Origin: Gilichinskyi gelida
GTDB lineage: Bacteria > Acidobacteriota > Thermoanaerobaculia > Gp7-AA8
NCBI GenBank assembly: GCA_038040385.1
Contig: JBBPII010000007.1
Location: forward strand, 180,346-244,345
Reading direction: 5' to 3'
Length of the DNA: 64,000 bases
Under the pieces are notes generated by a model that saw only the letters and a program-made list of their open reading frames with translations, did not search any database and was not told the origin of the DNA. The stretch's first letter is position 1. Each line of letters begins with the position of its first letter. Of this stretch, positions 55,653 through 63,423 are shown piece by piece. The position numbers were made by a program, and so were the translations under genes.

Positions 55653-56945
55653 CTACTCCCGCTCCAGCACCATCGCCACCCCCATCCCGCCCGCGGCGCA
55701 GACGGTGATCAGGCCGTACTGCTGGCCGGTGAGCTGCAGCTCGTTGCAGACGGTGGTGACGATTCGCGCGCCGGTGGCGCCGAAGGGATGTCCGAGGGCG
55801 ATGGAGCCTCCGGTGAGGTTGATCTTCTCGGGGTCGATCTGCCCGATGGGCTCGGAGCGGCCGAGCCTTTCCTGCGCGATCTTCTTCGAGCCGATCCACT
55901 GGATGTTGGACAGCACCTGCGCGGCGAAGGCCTCGTGCATCTCGATGACGTTGATGTCGGCGAGGGTCAGCTTGGCGCGATCGAGCGCCGTCGGCAAGGC
56001 GAAGACGGGCCCCTGCAGCAACTGGTCGAAGGGATCGGTGGCGGCGAATGCGTAGCTCTTGATGAAGCCGATCGGCTTCAGCCCTTCCGCCTTCGCCTTC
56101 TCCTCCGACATCAGCAGCACCGCCGCCGCGCCATCGGTGAGCGGCGACGAGTTCCCGGCAGTGATGGTGCCGTACTTCCGATCGAACACCGGCTTGAGCT
56201 TGGCCAGCGCGTCGAGGGTGGTGTCGCCGCGAATGAGGTTGTCGGTCTCCACGATGCTGTCGAACGACGGGGGGACGATCACCGTCATCACCTCGTCCTT
56301 GAACCGCCCGCTCTCCGTGGCCGCGGCGGCGCGATGGTGGCTTTGCAGCGCGAACCTGTCCTGCGCCTCGCGCGAGATGTGGTTCTCCTTCGCCATCTTC
56401 TCCGCCGACTCGCCCATGGTCAGGCCGGTGGTCGACTCGGCGATGGCCGGCGCGTCGGGTGCGAGGTCCTTGGGGCGGATCCTGGAGAACGATCCGAGCT
56501 TGCCGCCGATGCTCTTCTGCTTGCTCGCCGTGACCAGCGCCTCGGAGAAATTCTTGGAGAAGAGGATGGGGATGTCCGACAGCGACTCCGCGCCGCCGGC
56601 GATCACCGTGTCGGCGTAGCCGCGAAAAATCATGTCGGCGCCGGAGGTGATGGCTTGATTCGCCGACGCACAGGCCTTGCTCACGGTGTAGGCGGGGATC
56701 TTTCGCGGGAGCCCGGTGCCGAGGACGATCTCGCGCGCGATGTTGGGCGCTTTGACCGAAGGAATTACGTTGCCGAAGATGAGCTCCTGGATGGCTTTCG
56801 GGTCGATGCCGGAGCGGGAGACCAGCTCGCTGACAATGATTTTGCCGAGGTCGAGCGCGCTGAGGCGGGCGTAATGCGTGCCCGATTTGGCGAAGGGAGT
56901 GCGGACGCCTTTGATGACCGCGACGCGCGGCGTGTATTGCCACAT
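55653..56945 (-). CDS. Thiolase (acetyl-CoA acyltransferase, FadI/FadA-like)
   Basis: The 430-residue enzyme has all thiolase motifs: VAVIKGVRTPFAKSGTHYA, the nucleophile Cys in VSKACASANQAITSGADMI (near residue 90), INVIEMHEAFAAQVLSN, GGSIALGHPFGATGARI with the active His, and LITVCAAGGMGVAMVLE with the acid/base Cys. The longer FadI-like form and the NIxREIVLGTGLP region suggest beta-oxidation rather than acetoacetyl-CoA synthesis. No FadJ-type partner is adjacent. The start at 56943-56945 follows a TAGTAT box 10 nt upstream. Confidence 0.93.
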   Translation of the reverse strand: MWQYTPRVAVIKGVRTPFAKSGTHYARLSALDLGKIIVSELVSRSGIDPKAIQELIFGNVIPSVKAPNIAREIVLGTGLPRKIPAYTVSKACASANQAITSGADMIFRGYADTVIAGGAESLSDIPILFSKNFSEALVTASKQKSIGGKLGSFSRIRPKDLAPDAPAIAESTTGLTMGESAEKMAKENHISREAQDRFALQSHHRAAAATESGRFKDEVMTVIVPPSFDSIVETDNLIRGDTTLDALAKLKPVFDRKYGTITAGNSSPLTDGAAAVLLMSEEKAKAEGLKPIGFIKSYAFAATDPFDQLLQGPVFALPTALDRAKLTLADINVIEMHEAFAAQVLSNIQWIGSKKIAQERLGRSEPIGQIDPEKINLTGGSIALGHPFGATGARIVTTVCNELQLTGQQYGLITVCAAGGMGVAMVLERE

Positions 56946-56963
56946 AGCGGGGGGGATACTACC

Positions 56964-57004
56964 GCGCGAGGTTGCGAAGTAGCGAGGTCTCGCGGTCTCG
57001 GGGC
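56964..57004. repeat. Half copy of the GGTTGCGAGG-family repeat
   Basis: CGCGAGGTTGCGAAG and GCGAGGTCTCGCGGTCTCG lie between the thiolase start and the end of the YdeI-type gene. Only one arm is clear. Confidence 0.55.
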
Positions 57005-57012
57005 GCAACCCG

Positions 57013-57597
57013 TCAGGACGGCTTCTTCCCGATGACCGTCGCCCCCACCCGCCGCCCGGCCGCGGAGTCTGCGATGAGCGTCGCCAGCCGTCGCGCGCGC
57101 GTCTCCTCCTTCTTTGCGCTCACGACCCAATGGGTGACGACGCGGCGGTACCACGGCGGCTGCGCGTTGAAGTACTCCCACGCCTTCTTGTTCGCGCGGA
57201 AGGTCTTCTCGGCGTCGGGCGGGAGGGTGCGCGGCGCGTTTTCATAGGCGTAGATCGCCGATTTCTTTTCGTCGCGCGCCTCGAAGGCGCGCAGTCCGGT
57301 AGGGGACATGAGGCCCTCCTCCGCCAGTGCGGTGGCGCGGCGGATGTTGACGGCGCTCCAGATGCTGCCCCGCCTCCGCGGGGTGAAGCGGATGCTGTAG
57401 CTGATGTCGTCGATGCGCCGGCGGACGCCGTCGATCCAGCCGAAGCAGAGCGCCTGATCGACCGACTCCGGCCAAGTGATCGATTTCTTTCCGGAGTCCT
57501 TCTTGTAGAAGCCGACCAGCAGCTCGGTGGCCTTGTGGTGATTCTTCTGCAGCCAGCGACGGAAGGCGGCGGGGGTGGGGAAAAAGGTCGGCTTCAT
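57013..57597 (-). CDS. YdeI/OmpD-associated family protein
   Basis: The 194-residue product follows the YdeI pattern: FFPTPAAFRRWLQKNHHKATELLVGFYKK, the conserved ITWPESVDQALCFGWIDGVRRRIDDISYSIRFTPRR (cited by WPESVDQALCFGWIDGVRR), SIWSAVNIRRATALAEEGLM, and LPPDAEKTFRANKKAWEYFNAQPPWYRR (cited by NKKAWEYFNAQPPWYR). The family has an alpha-helical fold and was linked to resistance to antimicrobial peptides in some hosts, but its action is not known. It starts at ATG 57595-57597, 23 bp from the divergent zwf gene. Confidence 0.9.
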   Translation of the reverse strand: MKPTFFPTPAAFRRWLQKNHHKATELLVGFYKKDSGKKSITWPESVDQALCFGWIDGVRRRIDDISYSIRFTPRRRGSIWSAVNIRRATALAEEGLMSPTGLRAFEARDEKKSAIYAYENAPRTLPPDAEKTFRANKKAWEYFNAQPPWYRRVVTHWVVSAKKEETRARRLATLIADSAAGRRVGATVIGKKPS

Positions 57598-57607
57598 GAC
57601 GACACGA

Positions 57608-57613
57608 TACAAT
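57608..57613 (+). promoter_or_regulatory. -10 box (TACAAT) of zwf
   Basis: TACAAT ends 7 nt before the zwf ATG, with no Shine-Dalgarno site. It lies within the 23-bp gap shared with the divergent YdeI-type gene. Confidence 0.5.
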
Positions 57614-57620
57614 CGCCGCG

Positions 57621-59174
57621 ATGACGGTGGCAGCGCCCGTCCTGGAGGCGAACCCTCTCCGAGAAGGGTTGGAACAGGAGCGCGTCCCCGACGCGTCGTG
57701 CCTGGTCATCTTCGGCGCGTCGGGCGATCTCACGCAGCGGAAGCTGATCCCGGCGCTCTACTCGCTGGCGCACGACGGACTGCTGCCGGCGGGCCAGACC
57801 ATCATCGGCTACGCCCGCCCCGACTTCACCGACGACGCCTTCCGCATGGCCATGCGCGAGGCGTGCGACAAACACGCGCGGGTGCGGCCGGTCGACGAGG
57901 CGGTGTGGGAAAACTTCGCCAAGGGACTCTTTTATGTGCGCGGCGACTTCAGCGAGCCGGAAGGGTTCTACCGCCTCAACCAGAAGCTGCAGGAATGCGA
58001 CAGGACGCGCGGGACGGGTGGGCGGCGGATCTACTACCTCGCGGTGCCGCCGAACTTTTTCCCCATCATCACCGAGCTGCTCGGAGCGGAGAAGATGGTC
58101 ACCGATCCGGAGCGCGGCGGGCCGTTCACCCGGGCCATCATCGAGAAGCCGTTCGGCCACGACCTCCAGAGCGCGAAAGAGCTGAACCGCGTGGCGGTCA
58201 CCACCTTCCGCGAGCGGCAGGTCTTCCGCATCGATCACTACCTCGGCAAGGAGACGGTCCAGAACCTATTGGTGCTCCGCTTCGCCAACGGGATCTTTGA
58301 GCCGTTCTGGAATCGTCAATATATTGACCATGTCCAGTTCACGGTGGCGGAATCGATCGGCGTGGAGAAGCGCGCCGCGTACTTCGAGACCGCCGGCATC
58401 ACCCGCGACATCATCCAGAACCACATGCTGCAACTCGTCTCGCTGGTGGCCATGGAGCCACCAGTGGCCTTCGAGGCCGACGCGGTGCGCGACGAGAAGG
58501 TGAAGGTGCTCCGCGCGCTGCGGGAGTTCCCGCGCGGCAACGAGAGCGAGAACGCCGTGCGCGGCCAGTACGGCGAGGGCTCCGTCCTCGGCGAGCGCGC
58601 CATCGCCTATCGCCAGGAGCCGGGGGTCAATTCGAATTCGAATATCGAGACGTACGCGGCGATGAAGGTCTTCGTCGACAACTGGCGGTGGGCCGACGTG
58701 CCGTTCTACATCCGCGCCGGCAAGCGGCTGCCGAAGCGCGTCACCGACATCTCCATCCACTTCCGCCCGGCGCCGTATCCGCTGTTCCGGAAGATGACGA
58801 AGATGAAGGCGCAGCCGAACGTGCTGGCCATCCGCATCCAGCCGGACGAGGGGATCTCGCTGAAGTTCGACTCCAAGGTTCCAGGCCCCACGCTGCGCAG
58901 CGCGCCGGTGACCATGGAGTTCCGCTACGCCACGTCGTTCGGCGCGGAGCCGCCGGAGGCGTACGAGCGGCTGCTGCTGGAGACGATGATGGGGGACTCG
59001 ACGCTGTTCGCCCGCCGCGACGAGGTGGAGACTGCGTGGGCCTGGCTCGACCCGCTGCTCGTGGCGTGGGCCGCCGACCCGCGGCCGCCGGAGCTTTATC
59101 CGGCCGGGGCGTGGGGTCCGGAGTCGGCAGACAGGCTGATCGAGCGGGATGGGCGCAAGTGGAGGAGACCGTGA
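57621..59174 (+). CDS. zwf: Glucose-6-phosphate 1-dehydrogenase
   Basis: The 517-residue enzyme oxidises glucose 6-phosphate with NAD(P) in the first step of the oxidative pentose phosphate pathway. It has the nucleotide motif LVIFGASGDLTQRKLIPALY, EKPFGHDLQSAKELN, the catalytic FRIDHYLGKETVQN, FEPFWNRQYIDHVQFTVAES and VPFYIRAGKRLPKRVTDISIHF. The length is normal. It is followed by opcA with a GTGA overlap. Two AT-rich palindromes using rare codons lie inside (58315-58328 and 58630-58643). Confidence 0.96.
   Translation: MTVAAPVLEANPLREGLEQERVPDASCLVIFGASGDLTQRKLIPALYSLAHDGLLPAGQTIIGYARPDFTDDAFRMAMREACDKHARVRPVDEAVWENFAKGLFYVRGDFSEPEGFYRLNQKLQECDRTRGTGGRRIYYLAVPPNFFPIITELLGAEKMVTDPERGGPFTRAIIEKPFGHDLQSAKELNRVAVTTFRERQVFRIDHYLGKETVQNLLVLRFANGIFEPFWNRQYIDHVQFTVAESIGVEKRAAYFETAGITRDIIQNHMLQLVSLVAMEPPVAFEADAVRDEKVKVLRALREFPRGNESENAVRGQYGEGSVLGERAIAYRQEPGVNSNSNIETYAAMKVFVDNWRWADVPFYIRAGKRLPKRVTDISIHFRPAPYPLFRKMTKMKAQPNVLAIRIQPDEGISLKFDSKVPGPTLRSAPVTMEFRYATSFGAEPPEAYERLLLETMMGDSTLFARRDEVETAWAWLDPLLVAWAADPRPPELYPAGAWGPESADRLIERDGRKWRRP
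58315..58328. other. GTCAA-N4-TTGAC motif in zwf
   Basis: GTCAATATATTGAC is a perfect palindrome. It encodes RQYIDH with codons CGT CAA TAT ATT GAC in a GC-rich gene. Confidence 0.6.
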
Positions 59175-60220
59175 GCGCTCCGCCACTGGAGCAAGACGTC
59201 CGCGTCGACGTGAACGCCATCGAGAAGAGCCTCTCCGAGCTATGGCGTGGGGAGAAGAAAGAGGGCGATCACGCCGTGACCCGCGCCGCGCTGTGGAACG
59301 TCGTGGCGCACACCTCGTCGAGCGATCAGCACGCCATGGCCAGCGAAACGCTCTGCCGCGCCAGCGCGTCGGTACCGCAACGGACGATCGTGGTGCGCTC
59401 GAACCCCGAGGCGGCGCCGGACCTCGCGTCGTGGATCAGCGCGAACTGCCATCGCATCGGCGGCGGGCAGCAGGTCTGTTCCGAGGAAATCGCCATCGTC
59501 GCCGGCGGGTCGTACATCGACCGCGTGCCGCCGGTGGTCAACGCGCTGCTGATCCCCGACATGCCGGTGGCGGTGTGGTGGATCGGCGATCTGCCGACCG
59601 AGCATGCGTCGTACGTGGAGTCGCTGCTCGAGCCGGCCGACCGGCTGGTGGTCGACTCGGTTTACTTCGACTCGCCCGCTGATCTGGCGCTGGTGAGCCG
59701 GGTGGCGGAGCAAACGACGACGGCGCCCGCGGACCTCAACTGGGTGCGGCTGGAGGAGTGGCGCGCGGCAGCGGCGTCGGTCTTCGACCCGCCGCAGATG
59801 CGCGAGCGCTTGCGGGCCATCCGGCGGGTGCGGGTCGTCGCCGCGGCGCAGAGCGCGTTCTTCGGCCAGTCGGTCGAATCGCTGCTGTTCGCCGCCTGGC
59901 TGACCGTGCAGGCGGGGCGGGTGGGAAGCGAGGGCTCCATCGACTACCGCTTCGAGCGCCAGGAGGGGGGCGAGGCGGGCGGGGTGGGGGCGGTGGAGAT
60001 CGGGTTCGAGGACGGCTCGTCGGCCAGCATCGCCCGTGACCGCGAGCGGGGCGTGCTGGTGGCCACCGTCGACGGCATGGTCAGCGCGCCGGAGTCGGTC
60101 ACCCGCAGCCTGCACCAGAACATCGACGACCTCATCGTGCGCCAACTCAAGCGCAGCGACAGCGACCGCGTGCTGGTGAGGACGCTGCCGGTGGCGGTGG
60201 AGCTGGCGAGGCGGTTGTAG
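59171..60220 (+). CDS. opcA: Glucose-6-phosphate dehydrogenase assembly protein OpcA
   Basis: The 349-residue product has the OpcA pattern: VDVNAIEKSLSELWRGEKK, then ALWNVVAHTSSSDQHAMASE, RTIVVRSNPEAAPDLASWIS, GQQVCSEEIAIVAGGSYIDRVPPVVNALLIPDMPVAVWWIGDLP (cited by EEIAIVAGGSYIDRVPPVVN and IPDMPVAVWWIGDLP), and DNWRL-like WRAAAASVFDPPQMRERLR. OpcA allosterically activates or assembles Zwf in cyanobacteria and actinobacteria. The GTG start overlaps the zwf stop (GTGA). A repeat element follows its stop directly. Confidence 0.92.
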   Translation: MSAPPLEQDVRVDVNAIEKSLSELWRGEKKEGDHAVTRAALWNVVAHTSSSDQHAMASETLCRASASVPQRTIVVRSNPEAAPDLASWISANCHRIGGGQQVCSEEIAIVAGGSYIDRVPPVVNALLIPDMPVAVWWIGDLPTEHASYVESLLEPADRLVVDSVYFDSPADLALVSRVAEQTTTAPADLNWVRLEEWRAAAASVFDPPQMRERLRAIRRVRVVAAAQSAFFGQSVESLLFAAWLTVQAGRVGSEGSIDYRFERQEGGEAGGVGAVEIGFEDGSSASIARDRERGVLVATVDGMVSAPESVTRSLHQNIDDLIVRQLKRSDSDRVLVRTLPVAVELARRL

Positions 60221-60296
60221 TTGCGCGGTTGCGGAGTTGCGCGGTTGCGGGGCGGGTGGGGCCGCGAAACCCCGCAACCGCGAAACCTCGCAACCT
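60221..60296. repeat. GGTTGCGGAG-family palindromic repeat after opcA
   Basis: The left part repeats TTGCGCGGTTGCGGAG and the right part carries CGCAACCGCGAAACC. The element begins one base after the opcA stop and ends where the radical SAM remnant starts. Confidence 0.85.
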
Positions 60297-60999
60297 GAGC
60301 CGGATCATCGTCTCCATCGACGGCGGGACGAAGCCGGTGTTCGAAATGCTTCGGCCGGGCGCGCGATTCGAGCAGGTCGTGGCGAACTGGAATGCGCTGC
60401 GGTCGGCGCGCGAGAGTGGTGGCGGCACGCTGCCGGTGCTCCGGATCAACCATGTCCTTTCAGAGCCCAACATCGACAGCTTCAACCAGTTCCTGACGCT
60501 GGCCGAGGAACTGAGACCGGATGAGATCGCGGTGCGAACCGTCTCCAGGATGAGCGACGCGATGATCCAGCAGTCGAACGATGCGGCGTTCTGGGGCGAG
60601 GTCCGCGCCGCGCGCGCCAGTCTGGCCGCCTTCTGCGCCCGCACCGGCATCCGGGACTCCGCATTTCTTCGCGACCGTCCCACGCCGATCGAGCTCTCAC
60701 TCGACAGCGGCGAAACGATGACCTGCCGGTATCCGTGGGACATGCTCTCGATCTATCCGAACGGCGACGCGTTTCCTTGCATGGCCTGGTCGCGTCCGCG
60801 GATCGGGAGCTTCGTGGACGAGACGTTCGATGAGATCTGGAACGGCGCCGCACTCGCGGAGCTGCGGCGCGAATTCGATGCCGTGAAGCCCGGCGTCGAC
60901 TGCCTGCATTGCACGATTCGAAAAGCGGCCGACGATCCGGACGACGATTTCTTCTTTCGGAAGCTGGCGATGCCGCCACCGCCGCTTCAGCGTCCCTGA
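60297..60999 (+). pseudogene. Radical SAM/SPASM protein without its N-terminal half
   Basis: The frame reads SRIIVSIDGGTKPVFEMLRPGARFEQVVANW, which is the middle of a radical SAM barrel (SIDGxTxxxxExxRxGxxFxxV), then RTVSRMSDAMIQQSNDA, a SPASM-like TCRYPWDMLSIYPNGDAFPCMAWSRPRIGSF with Cys pairs, and a C-terminal DCLHCTIRKAADD. The essential CxxxCxxC cluster site and first half of the barrel are absent. The frame is open upstream only through the repeat at 60221-60296, with no good start, so the gene appears cut at the repeat boundary. It cannot act as a radical SAM enzyme. Confidence 0.7.
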
Positions 61000-61973
61000 A
61001 AAAACGCCTCCAGCCGCGCGCTCGTTCTCTCCGCACGAAACTGCTCGACGACATCGCGCCCGCGCATGGTCAGACGCTCGCGTAGCGCCGCGTCGCCGAG
61101 CGGGCGGACGAGCGCGTCGCCCATGGCGTCGCCGTCGCCCTCGGGCGTGAAGAGCGCGTAATCATGCGCGGCGTCCCAGGAGAGAAAGGACGGAATCTCC
61201 GACAGCACCGCCGGCACGCCCGACGCCAGCGCCTCGGCGGCCGGCAGCCCGAAACCCTCCTGATGCCTGCTGGGGCCGAGGAAGACGTCGCAGGAGGCGA
61301 TGAGCCGGGCCATTTCGGTCGTGGAGAGCGCGACGTGGAACTCGCTGGCCAGGTCGGACGGTTCCCCCTCCGCCGCCGCCCACTGCGACACGCGGATCAG
61401 ATCGAACGCCGCGCCGAGCCCGCGCGCACGGCGAACGGCCGCGTAGCCGATGTCGATGCCCTTGAAATCCGCCTGCGCCGGGCCGACCAGCAGAACCCGT
61501 GTAGCCGCCGGCTTCAGCCGGTGGTCCTGAAAAAACTCCTCATCCACGATTTGACCCACGTACGTCGCATCGTCGTAGAACGTGCGGCAGATGGCGACCA
61601 GATGCGGCGACACGGTGATCTTCGGAATGGGCAGGCGGTACACGGCGTCGATGGCCTCCTTGAACGGTTGGTACGCCGTGAACGAGCCCTCGTAACCCTG
61701 GCAGAGGTGCACGGCGCGCTTGCCGGCCAAGGCGTAGGTCGCCGGGAGGGTTTTCCAGAACGTGCCGACGACGAAGTCGAACGCCGCCGCGTCGATGTCG
61801 TCGAACGATTCGACGTGCCGCCACGGCGCGCGCGAGCGGCGCCACGTCAGCGGGCCGCCTTTGGTGACCAGCGTGACGTCGTGCCCGCGGCCGGTGAGCG
61901 CGTCGGCGTGGGCAACCGCCACGCGGATTCCTCCCGCCAGCTCGGTGTCCTCCAGCAGGTAGGCGATTTTCAT
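60987..61973 (-). CDS. Glycosyltransferase family 4-like protein
   Basis: The 328-residue product has the GT-B layout: an N-terminal AYLLEDTELAGGIRVAVAHADAL with the glycine-rich turn, GKRAVHLCQGYEGSF, PKITVSPHLVAICR, and a C-terminal SCDVFLGPSRHQEGFGLPAAEALASGVPAVLSE, the EGFGLPxxEAxAxGxPxV donor-sugar motif. It probably transfers a sugar in surface polysaccharide or glycolipid synthesis. RLKPAATRV near residue 155 comes from the CCGGCTTCAGCCGG repeat read in frame. It overlaps the methyltransferase stop by 4 bp; this gene is last in the minus-strand operon. Confidence 0.88.
   Translation of the reverse strand: MKIAYLLEDTELAGGIRVAVAHADALTGRGHDVTLVTKGGPLTWRRSRAPWRHVESFDDIDAAAFDFVVGTFWKTLPATYALAGKRAVHLCQGYEGSFTAYQPFKEAIDAVYRLPIPKITVSPHLVAICRTFYDDATYVGQIVDEEFFQDHRLKPAATRVLLVGPAQADFKGIDIGYAAVRRARGLGAAFDLIRVSQWAAAEGEPSDLASEFHVALSTTEMARLIASCDVFLGPSRHQEGFGLPAAEALASGVPAVLSEIPSFLSWDAAHDYALFTPEGDGDAMGDALVRPLGDAALRERLTMRGRDVVEQFRAERTSARLEAFFQGR
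61508..61521. repeat. CCGGCTTCAGCCGG repeat core inside the glycosyltransferase gene
   Basis: This 14-bp palindrome equals the core of the double palindrome at 11086. It is translated as RLKPAA in frame. Confidence 0.7.
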
Positions 61974-62698
61974 CGGCGCAGGTCCAGCAGCCGGTAGACG
62001 TAGACACCACTATAGTAACGGTTACTATAGCGCTCGCCGCCCTCCACGAGATCGTCAACCTGTTGACCAGTCAGGCCCAAGTCGGCGATGAGCGCTTCCC
62101 GGTAACGAGGGAGGCGTACGCGGAAGTAGTCGATGGTCGGCGCCGCCTTCGCCGAGAGATCGATGTCCTCGGCGACGGAAAACCCATTCGCCGCCGCGGC
62201 GCGCAGGAATCCGTCGAGCGGCCGCAGCGCTCCCGGCTCGTCGAGCGGCTGCATGGCGAACTCGTCGAGCACCACTACGCGCGGCGCGAGGTCGCGCGCC
62301 TTGGCGAAGAGGGTCTCGGAATCGATGTACTGCGACGACTCCTGGAAGAGGATGACGTCGAACGGAGCCCCCTCGAACGCCTCGAACGACGACAGCGTCA
62401 CCCCCCCCCGCGCCATTGCCACCTGCTTCTCGTCCGGCGTGATCCCTTGCGCGTCGTACCCGAGGCGCGCGAGGCGCGCGAGCGTGGTGCCGAGCCCGGC
62501 GCCGACTTCCAGCAGGCGGGCGGGGGGAGGGGGAAGGCGCGACAGCAGCAGCTTGGTCGATCGCTCTTGCGCGACGGCGATGGACTCGTCCGGCCGCTCG
62601 AAGAGGCCGTAGTGCAGATAGCGCACCTCGCCCTCCTCGAGCGTGAGGATGTGCATGAAGACGTTGAGCGGATAGTAGAAGTCGCGGTAGGGGATCAC
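61970..62698 (-). CDS. SAM-dependent methyltransferase
   Basis: The 242-residue product starts with GTG overlapping the deacetylase stop. It has FYYPLNVFMHILTLEEGEVRYLHYGLFE, then the methyltransferase motif I ARLLEVGAGLGTTLARLARLGYDAQGITPDEKQV (cited by LLEVGAGLGTTLARLA), and FDVILFQESSQYIDSETLFAKARDLAPRVVVLDEF (cited by VILFQESSQYID). It resembles small-molecule methyltransferases of glycan or secondary-metabolite operons. Two palindromic motifs lie near its end (62010-62030, 62054-62067). It is part of an overlapping minus-strand operon with the deacetylase and two glycosyltransferases. Confidence 0.85.
   Translation of the reverse strand: MIPYRDFYYPLNVFMHILTLEEGEVRYLHYGLFERPDESIAVAQERSTKLLLSRLPPPPARLLEVGAGLGTTLARLARLGYDAQGITPDEKQVAMARGGVTLSSFEAFEGAPFDVILFQESSQYIDSETLFAKARDLAPRVVVLDEFAMQPLDEPGALRPLDGFLRAAAANGFSVAEDIDLSAKAAPTIDYFRVRLPRYREALIADLGLTGQQVDDLVEGGERYSNRYYSGVYVYRLLDLRR
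62010..62030. other. CTATAGT-N7-ACTATAG motif in the methyltransferase gene
   Basis: A perfect 21-bp palindrome (ten complementary bases on each side of a central G). It encodes RYSNRYYS with AT-rich codons. Confidence 0.65.
62054..62067. other. GTCAA-N4-TTGAC motif in the methyltransferase gene
   Basis: GTCAACCTGTTGAC encodes GQQVDD on the minus strand with codons GGT CAA CAG GTT GAC. Confidence 0.55.
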
Positions 62699-63423
62699 GG
62701 GCAGGTGAAACTGTACATCGCCCGCCCGGCGTCGTTGGCGGCGATCAGGTAGATGCGCCGCCGCTCGGCCGGTAGGTTCGCGAACGTTTCGATCTGCTCG
62801 GACGGGAACTGGCTGGCGTGGATCTGCGCGTCGCGGACAAAATACGACCAGTGCGCCGAGGCGTCGATGACGATGGGCTCCGCGACGGCGCTGCTGAAGG
62901 TCGACGTCGTCTCGACGAGAAATAGCGGCGGCGCCGGCGTGACCCGCGCGACGGCCTCGATGACCAGCGCACCCAGGGCGCGATGCGCCGGGTGGCAGGT
63001 GCTGCCGTGCCGCGGATCGAAGGTGTAGACCGCGGCCGGCGCCGCGGCCGCAATCTCCGTGGCGATCCGCGCCACGAGCGCTTCCCGCCCGCCCGCCTCT
63101 GACGACCACGTCGCGTCGACGTTGGTCAGCACATCGGAGAACGTCCAGAGCGTCAGCGTGGCGTGCAGCATCTCCGCGGCACGTTGCATTTCCGCCGTAC
63201 GAACGGCAGCGGAGCCGCCGCCCTCCCCCTGGGTGAGCACCAGGAGCGAGCATCGCGCGCCGCGCTCGACGCAATCGCGGCCGAGGAGCGGCGCGATGAG
63301 GATCTCGTCGTCGGGATGCGCGCCGATCCAGAGAATCGCGCCCGGCAGGCGCACCGCGCGCGTCCGCGCCACCGACGGCAGTGCGCACAAGACGAGCAGC
63401 AGCGCGGCCGCAGCGCGTGTCAA
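62695..63423 (-). CDS. PIG-L family N-acetylglucosamine deacetylase-like protein
   Basis: The 242-residue product has a short hydrophobic start (AAAALLLVLCALPSVARTRA, signal-like) and the PIG-L/LmbE zinc motif GAILWIGAHPDDEILIAPLL, SLLVLTQGEGGGSAAVRTAEMQ and HGSTCHPAHRALGALVIEAV. Such enzymes deacetylate GlcNAc-type sugars or related substrates, using zinc. The start is TTG, overlapping the stop of the upstream glycosyltransferase gene. The end overlaps the methyltransferase start. An exported form fits surface glycan modification. Confidence 0.88.
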   Translation of the reverse strand: MTRAAAALLLVLCALPSVARTRAVRLPGAILWIGAHPDDEILIAPLLGRDCVERGARCSLLVLTQGEGGGSAAVRTAEMQRAAEMLHATLTLWTFSDVLTNVDATWSSEAGGREALVARIATEIAAAAPAAVYTFDPRHGSTCHPAHRALGALVIEAVARVTPAPPLFLVETTSTFSSAVAEPIVIDASAHWSYFVRDAQIHASQFPSEQIETFANLPAERRRIYLIAANDAGRAMYSFTCP

